From positions 1,488,001 through 1,552,000 of the forward strand of contig CAWAXW010000006.1 in NCBI GenBank assembly GCA_963786155.1: a stretch of 64,000 nt of DNA, read 5' to 3'. The position numbers were made by a program, and so were the translations under genes. The stretch comes from CAWAXW01 sp963786155 (GTDB taxonomy: Bacteria; Actinomycetota; CADDZG01; WHSQ01). How positions within the stretch are numbered: the first letter of the stretch is position 1; every line of letters starts with the position of its first letter. Below the pieces are notes generated by a model. The model had not been told where the DNA came from. It searched no databases and was given only the letters and a program-made list of their open reading frames with translations. This document shows, piece by piece, positions 19,132 through 28,008 of the stretch.

Positions 19132-19894
19132 GCGGCTCCGCCGAGCACGTCCGTCTGAATCGCGCCACCTGGGATTCCTCTGCCGACGAGTACCAGTCCG
19201 ATCATCAGCCGCAGCTCTCGGTCGCTCCCATGAAGTGGGGCGTGTGGGGGATCCCGGAAAGCGCCCTCTCGGTCCTCGGCGACATCAGGGGACTGGACGT
19301 GCTCGAGCTCGGATGCGGCGCAGCACAGTGGTCCATCGAGCTCGCGGCGCAGGCGCTCGGCCTACCGGTACGGATTTGTCCGAGCATCAGCTCCGGTACG
19401 CCCAGGGATTCCAATCGGAAGCGGGCAGCTCGTTCCCACTAGTTGCCGCCGACGCCGAACACCTGCCGTTCGACGATGGATCGTTCGACGTCGTCTTCTG
19501 CGACTACGGGGCGATGACATTCGCCAACCCGTACCAAACTGTGCCCGAGGCTTCGCGCGTGTTGCGCACGGGGGGAGCGTTCGCCTTCTCCACCGTGAGC
19601 ATCTTCATGAACCTGTGCCAGCCCGATGGCGCCGAGCACCCGACGCGAGAGCTGTCGATGGACTACTTCGGTCTGCACGAGATCCACTACTTCGAAGGCG
19701 AGACCGAGAGCGTGGAGTTCCAGCTCGCCTATGGAGACTGGATCCGGCTCTTCCGAGACAACGGTTTCGAGATTCTCGATTTGATCGAGACCCGGCCCGA
19801 ACCCGACGCGGTAAGCACGTATCGCACAATGGCGGATCTGGAGTGGGCGAGGCGCTGGCCCATGGAGAACATCTGGAAGCTGCGTAAGGAGTGA
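19128..19894 (+). CDS. SAM-dependent methyltransferase, one frameshift
   Basis: Class I methyltransferase: VLELGCGAAQWSIELA (SAM loop), TGTDLSEHQLRYAQ, then DAEHLPFDDGSFDVVFCD and VLRTGGAFAFS. The first third and the rest are in different frames; restoring one G near 19349 (in CAGGCGCT) gives a continuous 255-residue protein. The substrate is unknown. GTG 19128 overlaps the DUF3151 stop. Probable sequence error. Confidence 0.82.
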
Positions 19895-19896
19895 GC

Positions 19897-20715
19897 ATGC
19901 GAGTCATCGTCATCGGCGACATGGAGGGCGTCTCCGGCATCACCAAGTGGGAGCAGGTCGAGGGCGGCAGCCCGATGTTCGAAGAGGGGCGCAGGCTCTA
20001 TACGGAAGAGATCAATGCCGCCGTGCGCGGAGCCTTCGACGGCGGAGCTACGGACGTCCTCGTGATGGATTGCCACGGCGCCGGCAAGGGCTGGACGTTC
20101 AACTCGCTGATCCCCGAGGCTCTGGACGAGCGCTGCGAATGGGTGGTCCAAAGCTCATGGACTGGGTACACCGCGTTCATCGAGCAGGGATGCGATGCCG
20201 CCTTGTTCGTCGCGATGCATGCAATGGCGGGCTCAGCCCGGGGTGTCATGAGTCACACGGTGTCGGGCCGCGCGTGGCACAGCCTCAAGTTCAACGGTAA
20301 GGCGGTAGGGGAGACCGGCATCAACGCGGCCCTGTGCGGCCATTGGGGGACGCCCGTCCTGATGGTCACCGGAGACGACGTGACATGCGAGGAAGCGCGC
20401 GACCTGCTGGGCGATGGAGTGGTGACGGTCGCAGTCAAGGAGGGGCTCGGCCGCCACAGCGCCCGCCACATCCCACCGGTCCGCGCCCGCCAGATGATCC
20501 AGGAAGCCGCCACCCGAGCCGTCTCCAACATCCAGGCCGTCGCTCCCTACGACCCAGGTAGACCCTGCTCGATCGAAGTCGAATACGCGACCACCGAAGA
20601 TCCCGAAGCCTTCCTGCACAGATCAGGAGTCGAGATCACCGACGGCCGCACGATCGTGTCGCGCGCCGACGACTGGTGGAGCGCCTGGCGCCAGTTCTAC
20701 TTCCCCGAGATCTAG
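19897..20715 (+). CDS. M55 family D-aminopeptidase (DppA-like)
   Basis: 272 residues. Zinc-ligand motifs of DppA: GDMEGVSGI at the N-terminus, MDCHGAGKG, and a later AMHAMAGS. DppA enzymes hydrolyse D-amino acid peptides such as D-Ala-D-Ala and form decameric rings. ATG 19897 is chosen because AAGGAG sits six bases upstream; a GTG at 19891 overlaps the previous stop. It may recycle wall peptides. Confidence 0.9.
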   Translation: MRVIVIGDMEGVSGITKWEQVEGGSPMFEEGRRLYTEEINAAVRGAFDGGATDVLVMDCHGAGKGWTFNSLIPEALDERCEWVVQSSWTGYTAFIEQGCDAALFVAMHAMAGSARGVMSHTVSGRAWHSLKFNGKAVGETGINAALCGHWGTPVLMVTGDDVTCEEARDLLGDGVVTVAVKEGLGRHSARHIPPVRARQMIQEAATRAVSNIQAVAPYDPGRPCSIEVEYATTEDPEAFLHRSGVEITDGRTIVSRADDWWSAWRQFYFPEI

Positions 20716-21536
20716 AGCTCCGGCAGCATGGTCTCGACGAACTCGTCGAGTCGCTTCTTGCCTTCCGACGGCCAGCTCACGATCAGGTACGTGAAGCCGG
20801 CCGCGCGCACTCCATCGACGAATCGGCGAACCTCGTCCCAAGGCTCGGAGATGGAGAGGTTGGTCGAGCGGATCACCTCGCTCGGGTCGCGACCTGCTTC
20901 CTCCGCGGCGCGGGTAACGATGTCCGTCTTCCGGCTCAACGTGGCAACACTGCCGTAACCATGCCAAACGTCGGCCATGCGCCCCGCCAGAGGAAGGGTC
21001 TTGCGCTCGCCTCCGCCACCTACCCAGATCGGGGGATGTGGCCGCTGGACCGGCTTCGGGTTGTAGGAAGCATTGCGAAGCTGGTAACGCTTGCCCTCGA
21101 AGGTAGCGCCGTCCGTGGTCATCAAGAGCTTCATGACGGCGATCGCTTCTTCGAGCCGCCGAAGTCGTTCCCCTGCTCGAGGGAATTCGTAGCCCAGCTC
21201 GTGATGCTCGCCGTCGAACCACGCCGCGCCGATGCCCAGATCCAGCCGGCCGTCCGTGATGTGATCGACCGTGACGGCCTCGGCCGCGAGCAGCGATGGA
21301 TGCCGGTACGTCACACCGGTCACGAGCGCACCGAGCCTGATCCTGTCCGTGAGAGCGCCGAGCCCAGCCAGCGAGGTCCAACTCTCGAAACAAGGTCCCG
21401 ATGGGTCCCCGTAGAGCGGCTTGAAGTGGTCGAACAGCCACGCACTCTGGAATCCGGCGTTCTCTGCGAACTGCGTCCTCGCGACAAGCTCGTCCCATGT
21501 GAGCTGATGCTGGCTGATGTCCAGGCCAACTTGCAT
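20712..21536 (-). CDS. LLM-class F420-dependent oxidoreductase
   Basis: 274 residues. Luciferase-like TIM barrel: RLDLGIGAAWFDGEHHELGYEFP, KPVQRPHPPIWVGGGGERKTL. The HELGYEFP block is typical of actinobacterial F420-dependent members. Substrate unknown. It overlaps the convergent DppA-like gene by four bases and follows the alpha/beta hydrolase gene directly. Confidence 0.87.
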   Translation of the reverse strand: MQVGLDISQHQLTWDELVARTQFAENAGFQSAWLFDHFKPLYGDPSGPCFESWTSLAGLGALTDRIRLGALVTGVTYRHPSLLAAEAVTVDHITDGRLDLGIGAAWFDGEHHELGYEFPRAGERLRRLEEAIAVMKLLMTTDGATFEGKRYQLRNASYNPKPVQRPHPPIWVGGGGERKTLPLAGRMADVWHGYGSVATLSRKTDIVTRAAEEAGRDPSEVIRSTNLSISEPWDEVRRFVDGVRAAGFTYLIVSWPSEGKKRLDEFVETMLPEL

Positions 21537-21537
21537 G

Positions 21538-22188
21538 TCATCTCCCTCCATCGATGAGCCCTTCGAGGAAACCGACGACCTCGGATGCGAGGTCTTCGTA
21601 CTTTGCCCAGAAGAAGTGATTGGCGCCCTCGACCTCGATCGCCTTCGCGCCGACATCTTCAGCCCACGAGCGGATCGCCTCGGGCGACACTTGGCGATCG
21701 TTGGCGCCCCACACCGCCAAGAGGGGGCAATCGAGCTTGCCCGACGTCGGCGGAGGAACGCCCGCCGTCACTCCGGGCTTGGCCTCGACCGCGGGAGCGA
21801 TCGCAACGCAGCCCACGAGCCCGTCCTCTGCGAGCGCGGTCCGGACGGCCACCGCCGCACCGAAGGACCAACCGCCGATCGCGAGCGGGAGCCCGGGCCA
21901 TCGCTTGCGTGCGAACCGAACCGCTCCCCGGGCATCGGCTACCTCCGCTTCGCCGGTTCCGGTCTCGCCCTCCGAGGCTCCGATGCCACGGAAGTTGAAC
22001 CGGAGCACCGCCCAGTCCGAATCGACGATCTCTTCGCTCAAGCTCACCAACAGAGGAGCGTTCATGGTTCCGCCCATCTGAGGGTGGGGGTGGCAGAAGA
22101 CGAATACCGCGCGAGGCTCCGCAATCTGGTCCACGACCCCCTCGATCCGAAGGCCGTCGGATGAGTCGAAGAAGACGCTCTCGCTCAA
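21538..22188 (-). CDS. alpha/beta hydrolase (dienelactone hydrolase/KAT8-like small hydrolase)
   Basis: 216 residues. FCHPHPQMGGTMNAP is the signature of a bacterial group of small hydrolases; FNFRGIGASEG, nucleophile GGWSFGA, WGANDRQVSP and the final GANHFFW complete the triad. Substrate unknown. It lies in a three-gene minus-strand unit with the HIT protein and LLM oxidoreductase. Confidence 0.85.
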   Translation of the reverse strand: MSESVFFDSSDGLRIEGVVDQIAEPRAVFVFCHPHPQMGGTMNAPLLVSLSEEIVDSDWAVLRFNFRGIGASEGETGTGEAEVADARGAVRFARKRWPGLPLAIGGWSFGAAVAVRTALAEDGLVGCVAIAPAVEAKPGVTAGVPPPTSGKLDCPLLAVWGANDRQVSPEAIRSWAEDVGAKAIEVEGANHFFWAKYEDLASEVVGFLEGLIDGGR

Positions 22189-22598
22189 GACACTCCAGCG
22201 ACAGCGGCGCGCAATCGCTCGGCCACATCGGGCATCTCGCCGTCACGATAGCGATGCCGCGGCCAGAAGAAGCCCCGCAACCCATCGCGCTTTCGGCGCG
22301 GAACGATGTGTACGTGAAGATGCGGGACGCTCTGAGAGATGCGGTTGTTCATCGCCACGAACGACCCCTCGGCACCGAGCCCCGACTCGACGGCGCGCGC
22401 CAGCAGCTGAGCATTCGTGAACAAAGGCCCGATGAGCTCGCTCGGCAGATCACCCAGAGTCTCGTGATGTGCCCTCGGCACCAAGAGGGTATGACCCGGG
22501 AACAAAGGCCGATGATCGAGGAACGCAAGAGTGAGGTCGTCCGAAAAGATCACCTCAGCTTCCATCGCCCCCGAGACGATCTGACAGAAGATGCACAT
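22185..22598 (-). CDS. HIT family nucleotide hydrolase
   Basis: 137 residues. CIFCQIVSG at the start, LLVPRAHHETL, and the catalytic histidine triad HLHVHIVPR. HIT proteins hydrolyse nucleoside phosphoramidates or dinucleoside polyphosphates. TAGATT lies eight bases before the ATG on the minus strand. It is the first gene of the three-gene unit. Confidence 0.93.
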   Translation of the reverse strand: MCIFCQIVSGAMEAEVIFSDDLTLAFLDHRPLFPGHTLLVPRAHHETLGDLPSELIGPLFTNAQLLARAVESGLGAEGSFVAMNNRISQSVPHLHVHIVPRRKRDGLRGFFWPRHRYRDGEMPDVAERLRAAVAGVS

Positions 22599-22662
22599 GG
22601 CCCGCCAATCTAAGGGTTGGCTAAGAACGGGTCGCTTTCAGGGTTCTCTAAGGTGGCTTGGC

Positions 22663-22668
22663 TATAGT
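22663..22668 (+). promoter_or_regulatory. -10 element (TATAGT), leaderless spacing
   Basis: TATAGT is followed by exactly six bases and the ATG at 22675; no ribosome-binding site is seen. Confidence 0.6.
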
Positions 22669-22674
22669 CGGGGC

Positions 22675-23061
22675 ATGAAAGCTGAGATCCGGGGGCATCA
22701 GCGCAAGGTGATGCGGAGCTCGGTTCGTCCCGGGCGTAGAGCGTGGGGGACCGAGGGCATCGTGGTCAGGGATGGCGCGACGCTGCCGTTCGTCGTTAGC
22801 CGGGAGTGGAATGCGCCGGCAGGTCACTACGGTGAGCAGTGGTTTCTGGTCGAGCCCTCTACGCGCGAGGTGGTCTTCGAGTCGCCGGTAAAGGAAACCC
22901 TCGTTTGGGGGCTTCAGAGCCTTACCGAGCTGACCGCAGAGGTCGGCGATCGAATCCCGATCGAGCCGGGGACCTATCAGATCGTCTTCGCCCTCGACGG
23001 GGTGATGGGCGGTGAGCTCGACGTCGAGGTGCGCGAGCTTCCCGCCGAACAAGCCGCCTGA
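22675..23061 (+). CDS. hypothetical protein
   Basis: 128 residues with a basic N-terminus and a beta-rich body (GHYGEQWFLVEPSTREVVFESP). No signal peptide or recognised domain. It precedes the HtrA gene by 16 bases and is likely cotranscribed. Role unknown. Confidence 0.55.
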   Translation: MKAEIRGHQRKVMRSSVRPGRRAWGTEGIVVRDGATLPFVVSREWNAPAGHYGEQWFLVEPSTREVVFESPVKETLVWGLQSLTELTAEVGDRIPIEPGTYQIVFALDGVMGGELDVEVRELPAEQAA

Positions 23062-23077
23062 ACGGATAAGGATCCCG

Positions 23078-24175
23078 ATGAGACACGCCTTGAAGATCTT
23101 GTTGTCGTCCGCTCTTCTACTGTCGGCCTGTTCTCTGGATGCGTTGACGGTCGATGGTGGGGAGCTCAGCCAACGCGCGACGCCAGTCGAGTTCAATCAG
23201 TCCGATGCCATCCCCGCGGCTTCCTCGACGGCAGAAGTCGTCGAGCGAGTACTGCCTTCCGTGGTGAACGTGCGCGTGCGGAACATCCAATTCGATGTGC
23301 TCGGAGACCCGACGGATTCACGCGGGCAAGGGTCGGGTGTTGTGATCGACCGCAGCGGCATCATCCTCACCAACAATCATGTGATCGAAGGCGCGGCCGA
23401 GGTGAACGTTTTCTTCACCGACGATCGGGATCCGCTCGAGGGGAGGGTGCTCGGCACCGTTCCCGAAAGGGATCTCGCAGTGATCAAAGTCGACGCCGAC
23501 GACCTCCCCGCAATCGAGCTCGGGCGCTCCGAGAACCTTCGGCTCGGGGAAGACGTGATCGCGATCGGGTTCCCGTTGGGTCTCGGGGGCGCAACCGTGA
23601 CCAAGGGGATCATCTCCGCGGTCGAGCGCAATATCGACGTTGGGGGTACCCAAGGGCTCCAGGGTCTGCTCCAGACCGACGCCGCCATCAATCCGGGCAA
23701 CAGCGGAGGCGCGTTGGTCGACGCATCCGGACGACTGGTCGGCATCAACACCGCCGCGGCCCAGGCTGGAACGGCCGAGAACATCGGTTTCGCCATCCCG
23801 ATCGACGCCGCGCTCCCGGTCATCGAGGAGATCCTCCGCGAGCCTCCTGAAAGCAGAGGTTGGCTAGGAGTCCAGGTGGGGGACCTCGACGGGCCGGTCG
23901 CGGCGCAACTCGGCCTCGACTCCGGCCAGGAAGGTGCACTCGTCGCCGGGGTGTTCCCCGACAGCCCCGCGGAGAGCGCCGGTCTGGAACAAGGCGATGT
24001 GATCGTCGACATCGGCGGCGAGACCATCGCCTCGGCCGAGGATCTGACGACAACGCTCGCCGAGCTGGACCCCGGTCAGACAGTGCAGATCACGCTCGTG
24101 TCCGAGGACGGTGAGCGCACGGTGGACGTGGAGCTCGACCAACGCCCGGGGCAATTCGAACTACCGGACGACTAG
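23078..24175 (+). CDS. HtrA/DegP-family serine protease, predicted lipoprotein
   Basis: 365 residues. Signal peptide with lipobox LLSAC, then a trypsin-like domain with catalytic triad in TNNHVIEG, ERDLAVIKV and NPGNSGGALV, and one PDZ domain from about residue 265. It should act outside the membrane in protein quality control. ATG 23078 has AAGGAT upstream. Confidence 0.93.
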   Translation: MRHALKILLSSALLLSACSLDALTVDGGELSQRATPVEFNQSDAIPAASSTAEVVERVLPSVVNVRVRNIQFDVLGDPTDSRGQGSGVVIDRSGIILTNNHVIEGAAEVNVFFTDDRDPLEGRVLGTVPERDLAVIKVDADDLPAIELGRSENLRLGEDVIAIGFPLGLGGATVTKGIISAVERNIDVGGTQGLQGLLQTDAAINPGNSGGALVDASGRLVGINTAAAQAGTAENIGFAIPIDAALPVIEEILREPPESRGWLGVQVGDLDGPVAAQLGLDSGQEGALVAGVFPDSPAESAGLEQGDVIVDIGGETIASAEDLTTTLAELDPGQTVQITLVSEDGERTVDVELDQRPGQFELPDD

Positions 24176-24192
24176 TTTGCTGGAGGCGGGCG

Positions 24193-24198
24193 TAACCT
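24193..24198 (+). promoter_or_regulatory. -10 element (TAACCT), leaderless spacing
   Basis: TAACCT is followed by exactly six bases and the GTG at 24205, the first gene of the tRNA-modification operon. Confidence 0.55.
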
Positions 24199-24204
24199 GT
24201 CTCG

Positions 24205-24408
24205 GTGAAGGTGAAGCTTCGTAACCCCGACCGCGTGGTCGAGGTGAATGGGCCGAAGACCGTGCTCGGACTCCTGAAACACCTCGACATCGTGCCCGAA
24301 TCGGTGCTGGTGATCCGCGACGCTACCCTGCTGACGCGCGATGAATCCGTGTCCCAGGAGGACGAGCTCGAGGTGCGGCCGGTCCTCTCTGGAGGGGCGG
24401 GGCCATGA
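24205..24408 (+). CDS. TtuB/MoaD/ThiS-like sulfur carrier, extended past its di-glycine
   Basis: 67 residues with the beta-grasp sulfur-carrier pattern: TVLGLLKHLDIVPESVLVIRDATLL and DELEVRPVLSGG. Sulfur carriers are activated as a C-terminal thiocarboxylate on Gly-Gly, but here AGP follows, so trimming would be needed, or the overlap with the next gene (ATGA) has forced the tail. The adjacent TtuA-type enzyme suggests it carries sulfur for tRNA 2-thiolation, as TtuB does in Thermus; TtuB can also modify proteins. Confidence 0.78.
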   Translation: MKVKLRNPDRVVEVNGPKTVLGLLKHLDIVPESVLVIRDATLLTRDESVSQEDELEVRPVLSGGAGP

Positions 24409-25349
24409 AGTGCAAGGTGTGCCGGGAGCATGCGGTCGTGGACATCCGCCGCCACAACGCGGGCTTCTGCCGCGACCACTTCGTCGATCACGTACACAAC
24501 CAGGTTGCCCGAACGATCAAGGAATTCAGGATGTTCGGGCCCGACGATCGGTTGCTCATCGCTGTCTCGGGAGGCAAGGACTCTCTTGCGCTGTGGGACG
24601 TGTTGCTGGAGCTCGGCTACGACACGACCGGCTTCTACCTGGACCTCGGGATCGGCGGCTATTCGACCCGCTCGAAAGAGGCATCCGTCACTTTCGCTGC
24701 GTCCCGCGACGCCAAACTGATCGTCCGTTCTCTCGATGAAGAGCATGGCTACTCCGTTCCCGAGCTGGCGCTGTTGACGAATCGCTCTGCCTGCTCGGGG
24801 TGCGGCCTCAACAAGCGCTACGAGTTCAATCGAGCCGCCATCGAGGAAGGCTTCGACATACTCGTGACCGGACACAACCTCGACGATGAGGCCGCGACCC
24901 TGTTCGGCAACGTCTTGCACTGGAACACGGACATGCTGGGCCGGCAGAGCCCCGTCCTGGAAGAGCGTGCCTTCGACGAACGGACGGTCTTTGTCCGGAA
25001 GGTGAAGCCCCTCGTAAGGCTCGCCGAGCGCGAGACCGCCGCGTACGCGCTGCTAAGGGGCATCGATTACATCATCGAGGAGTGTCCGATGGTCGGCGGC
25101 AACACACAGCACCGTTACAAGGCTGCGATCACGATGCTGGAGGAAGAGTCGCCGGGCACAAAGCATCAGCTCTACTTCGGCTTCATCAAGAAGGCGGCCG
25201 GCCGCTTCAAGCAAGATGCGGACGAAGCCGAGATCGTGGCCTGCTCCGAGTGCGGAGCCCCGACGATCATGCCCGACGAAGGGGAACCGCGGTGCAGCTT
25301 TTGCCGCAATAAGGCTCTCGCCCAACGACGCAGGAGCGGACCGAACTGA
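24405..25349 (+). CDS. ttuA: TtuA/TtcA-family tRNA 2-thiolation enzyme
   Basis: 314 residues. N-terminal zinc finger (CKVCREHAVVDIRRHNAGFC), PP-loop ATPase motif SGGKDS, the ACSGCG and CPMVGG cysteines that hold the iron-sulfur cluster, GHNLDDEA, and a C-terminal CSECGAP/CSFC zinc finger. This two-finger layout is the TtuA type, which makes 2-thioribothymidine at tRNA position 54 using sulfur from a TtuB carrier. The overlapping carrier gene supports this. The next gene methylates A58 in the same tRNA loop. Confidence 0.88.
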   Translation: MKCKVCREHAVVDIRRHNAGFCRDHFVDHVHNQVARTIKEFRMFGPDDRLLIAVSGGKDSLALWDVLLELGYDTTGFYLDLGIGGYSTRSKEASVTFAASRDAKLIVRSLDEEHGYSVPELALLTNRSACSGCGLNKRYEFNRAAIEEGFDILVTGHNLDDEAATLFGNVLHWNTDMLGRQSPVLEERAFDERTVFVRKVKPLVRLAERETAAYALLRGIDYIIEECPMVGGNTQHRYKAAITMLEEESPGTKHQLYFGFIKKAAGRFKQDADEAEIVACSECGAPTIMPDEGEPRCSFCRNKALAQRRRSGPN

Positions 25350-25381
25350 GCAGCGCTCGGCCTCTCGAAGCGGGGGAGCGC

Positions 25382-26143
25382 GTGCTTCTCATCGACCAAC
25401 GCGACCGTCGGTACATGATCGTTCTCGCAACCGGACGGGAGTGGCACTCTCACCACGGCGCGATACAGCACGACGACCTGATAGGGCGTTCGGAGGGGGT
25501 GCACGTTCGCACCACCGGCGGATCGTCGTTACTGGTGCTGCGGCCCACGCTCTCCGATTACATCCTGAAGATGAAGCGGGGCGCCCAGGTCATCTATCCG
25601 AAGGACATCGGCTTGATCCTCGTCCACGCCGACATCCGGGCCGGGATGAAGGTCATCGAAGCGGGAACGGGGTCAGGCTCGCTGACGCTCGCCCTCGCGG
25701 GCGCCGTGGGGGAGTCGGGCTCGGTGATCTCCTACGAGGTCCGGGACGATCACCACGAACGAGCGGTTCAGAACATCGACGACTGGTACTCCGGGACGGG
25801 CGGTAAGCCGGCCAACGTCGAGTTGCGGATCGGTGACATCTTCGAGGGAGTCCCCGAGACCAATGTCGACAGGTTGGTCTTGGATCTCCCCGAACCGTGG
25901 CATGCGGTCGGAGCGACCACAGCCTCACTCGCGGCCGGCGGAATCATTTGTTCGTACGTGCCCACCGTTCCACAGGTCATCCGGACCGTGGAGGCCCTCA
26001 GGGGAGGTGGGTTCGGTCTGATCGGCACCTTCGAGGGCCTTGTGCGGACCTGGAACGTGGATGGGCCCTCGGTCCGGCCCGATCACAGGATGGTCGCCCA
26101 CACCGGTTTCATCACGATCGCCCGCAAACTGAGCACCGATTGA
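25382..26143 (+). CDS. trmI: tRNA (adenine-58-N1)-methyltransferase
   Basis: 253 residues from GTG 25382. GAQVIYPKDIGLILVHADI, SAM loop VIEAGTGSGSLTLALA, and LDLPEPWHAV are typical of TrmI, the tetrameric enzyme forming m1A58 in the T-loop. The frame is open back to the ttuA stop; a CTG at 25346 would give the family's longer N-terminus (GERVLLID), so the true start may lie there. TrmI lies upstream of the proteasome ATPase in mycobacteria too. Confidence 0.93.
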   Translation: MLLIDQRDRRYMIVLATGREWHSHHGAIQHDDLIGRSEGVHVRTTGGSSLLVLRPTLSDYILKMKRGAQVIYPKDIGLILVHADIRAGMKVIEAGTGSGSLTLALAGAVGESGSVISYEVRDDHHERAVQNIDDWYSGTGGKPANVELRIGDIFEGVPETNVDRLVLDLPEPWHAVGATTASLAAGGIICSYVPTVPQVIRTVEALRGGGFGLIGTFEGLVRTWNVDGPSVRPDHRMVAHTGFITIARKLSTD

Positions 26144-26224
26144 GCCCCGATTGAGCCTGTTCATACTCCGCTGGTTTTCCGCCTTTTGGAACTCCAGGGG
26201 AGTAAGCTGTTCGGTCTAAGGGAG

Positions 26225-27993
26225 GTGAGTGCCTTTTCCGACGAGCTAGAAGCAAGGATCGCCCGCTACGACCGGGAGGTCTCCGAGCTGCAGGGCCAGG
26301 TCAAGCTCCTCGAAGAGGAGTTGGCTCTCAGCCGACGGAAGCTCGAAGCCGCCCCGCGCCAGATCCACTCCCTGGAGAAGCGACTGGCGGCGACAGCCTC
26401 CGAGCTCGAAAAGGCACAGACCGGGAACCAGAAACTCGACGCGCTGCTCCGTGAAGCGCGCGATCAGCTGAAGGTCCTCAAGGAAGAAGTCGAGAAACTC
26501 AGCCAGCCCCCGCGTCGTACGGCGTCTTCCTCGGCTCGGTCGACGAGAGCATCGCCGACGTCTTCACGAACGGCCGCAAGCTTCGGGTGCACGTCTCCCC
26601 CGAGATCGATCCGCCCCTGGACAAGATCCAGCTCGGGCAAGAAGTCATGCTCAACGAGGCGCTCAACGTCGTGGAGGTCTGCAGCTTCGATCGCCAGGGC
26701 GAGGTGGTCACGGTCAAGGAGGTCCTCGAGGACGGTCTTAGGGCGTCCGTCATAGCCCACGCCGACGAGGAACGAGTGGTCGAGCTCGCCGCCCCCCTGA
26801 TGGACATCCACATCAGAACCGGCGACAGCCTTCTCCTCGATCCCCGTTCGGGGTTCGCGCTCGAGAAGCTCCCCAAGCCGGAGGTCGAAGAGCTCATCCT
26901 CGAAGAGGTCCCGGACATCTCGTACTCGGACATCGGGGGCCTCGACCTCCAGCTCGAAGAGATCTACGACGCCGTCGAGCTCCCATTCCTGCACGGCGAC
27001 CTGTTCCGCGAGCACGAGCTCGATCCGCCGAAGGGCGTTCTGCTCTACGGGCCCCCGGGGTGTGGCAAGACGCTCGTTGCCAAAGCCGTCGCCAACTCCC
27101 TCGCCAAGCAAGTGGCCAAGAAGTACGGACGCGACGATCGCCGCAGCTACTTCCTGAACATCAAGGGCCCGGAGCTTCTGAACAAGTACGTGGGCGAGAC
27201 CGAGCGCCAGATCCGTTTGATCTTCCAGCGGGCCAAAGAGAAGTCGGAAGAGGGCGTGCCGGTGATCGTGTTCTTCGACGAGATGGACTCGCTGTTCCGC
27301 ACCCGCGGCTCGGGGATCTCCTCCGATATCGAGTCGACGATCGTGCCGCAACTGCTCGCGGAGATCGATGGGGTGGAGAGTCTCAAGAACGTGATCGTCG
27401 TCGGTGCTTCCAACCGCGAGGATCTGATCGACCCCGCGATTTTGCGTCCCGGCCGTCTCGACGTGAAGATCAAGATCGAGCGCCCCAATGAAGACTCCGC
27501 CAAGGACATCTTCTCGAAGTACCTGACGCCCAATCTTCCGATCGGCCAAGCCGACATCGACGAACACGGGTCGAAGGAGGAGGCCGTCAAGGCCATCATC
27601 GACGCAACCGTCGAGCGCATGTACGCGGACGAGCCCGAGAACCGGTTCCTCGAAGTCACCTACGCGAACGGCGACAAGGAAGAGCTGTACTTCAAGGACT
27701 TCTCATCTGGGGCAATGATCGAGAACATCGTTCGCCGAGCCAAGAAAATGGCCATCAAGCGTGCGATCGCCGGCGAGAGCAAGGGGATCAACGGCAACGA
27801 CATGCTCGCGGCGATCTACCAGGAGTACCGCGAGAACGAGGATCTGCCCAACACGACGAACCCCGACGACTGGGCCCGTGTGTCGGGAAAGAAAGGCGAG
27901 CGCATCGTCTACATCCGCACGCTCACCAGCGAGCGGGGGACCGAGGAAGGCTCGCGCCAGATCGAGAAGGTGCAGACCGGGCAGTACCTGTAG
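26225..27993 (+). CDS. arc: proteasomal ATPase ARC/Mpa, one frameshift
   Basis: Ring ATPase that binds pupylated proteins, unfolds them and feeds the 20S proteasome. Coiled coil (ELEARIARYDREVSELQGQV onward) ends in VEKLSQPP; an OB region follows (YGVFLGSVDESIADVF), then the AAA domain with GPPGCGKT and VIVFFDEMDSLF, and the C-terminal GQYL that docks into the proteasome. The coiled coil and the rest are in different frames: adding one C to the run at 26507-26511 restores 589 residues. The exact start is uncertain (GTG 26225, or TTG 26186). Such an error in a C run is probably a sequencing artefact. Confidence 0.93.
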
Positions 27994-27996
27994 GCA

Positions 27997-28002
27997 TACG
28001 CT
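27997..28002 (+). promoter_or_regulatory. -10 element (TACGCT), leaderless spacing
   Basis: TACGCT lies exactly six bases before the dop ATG at 28009, separating dop from the ATPase gene as its own transcription start. Confidence 0.55.
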
Positions 28003-28008
28003 TTCAAT

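Noticed and set aside
26507..26511. Programmed frameshift in the ARC ATPase gene
   Set aside because: The site is a plain C run with no slippery heptamer, downstream structure or internal SD-like signal, and similar one-base shifts occur in unrelated genes. An indel error is simpler.
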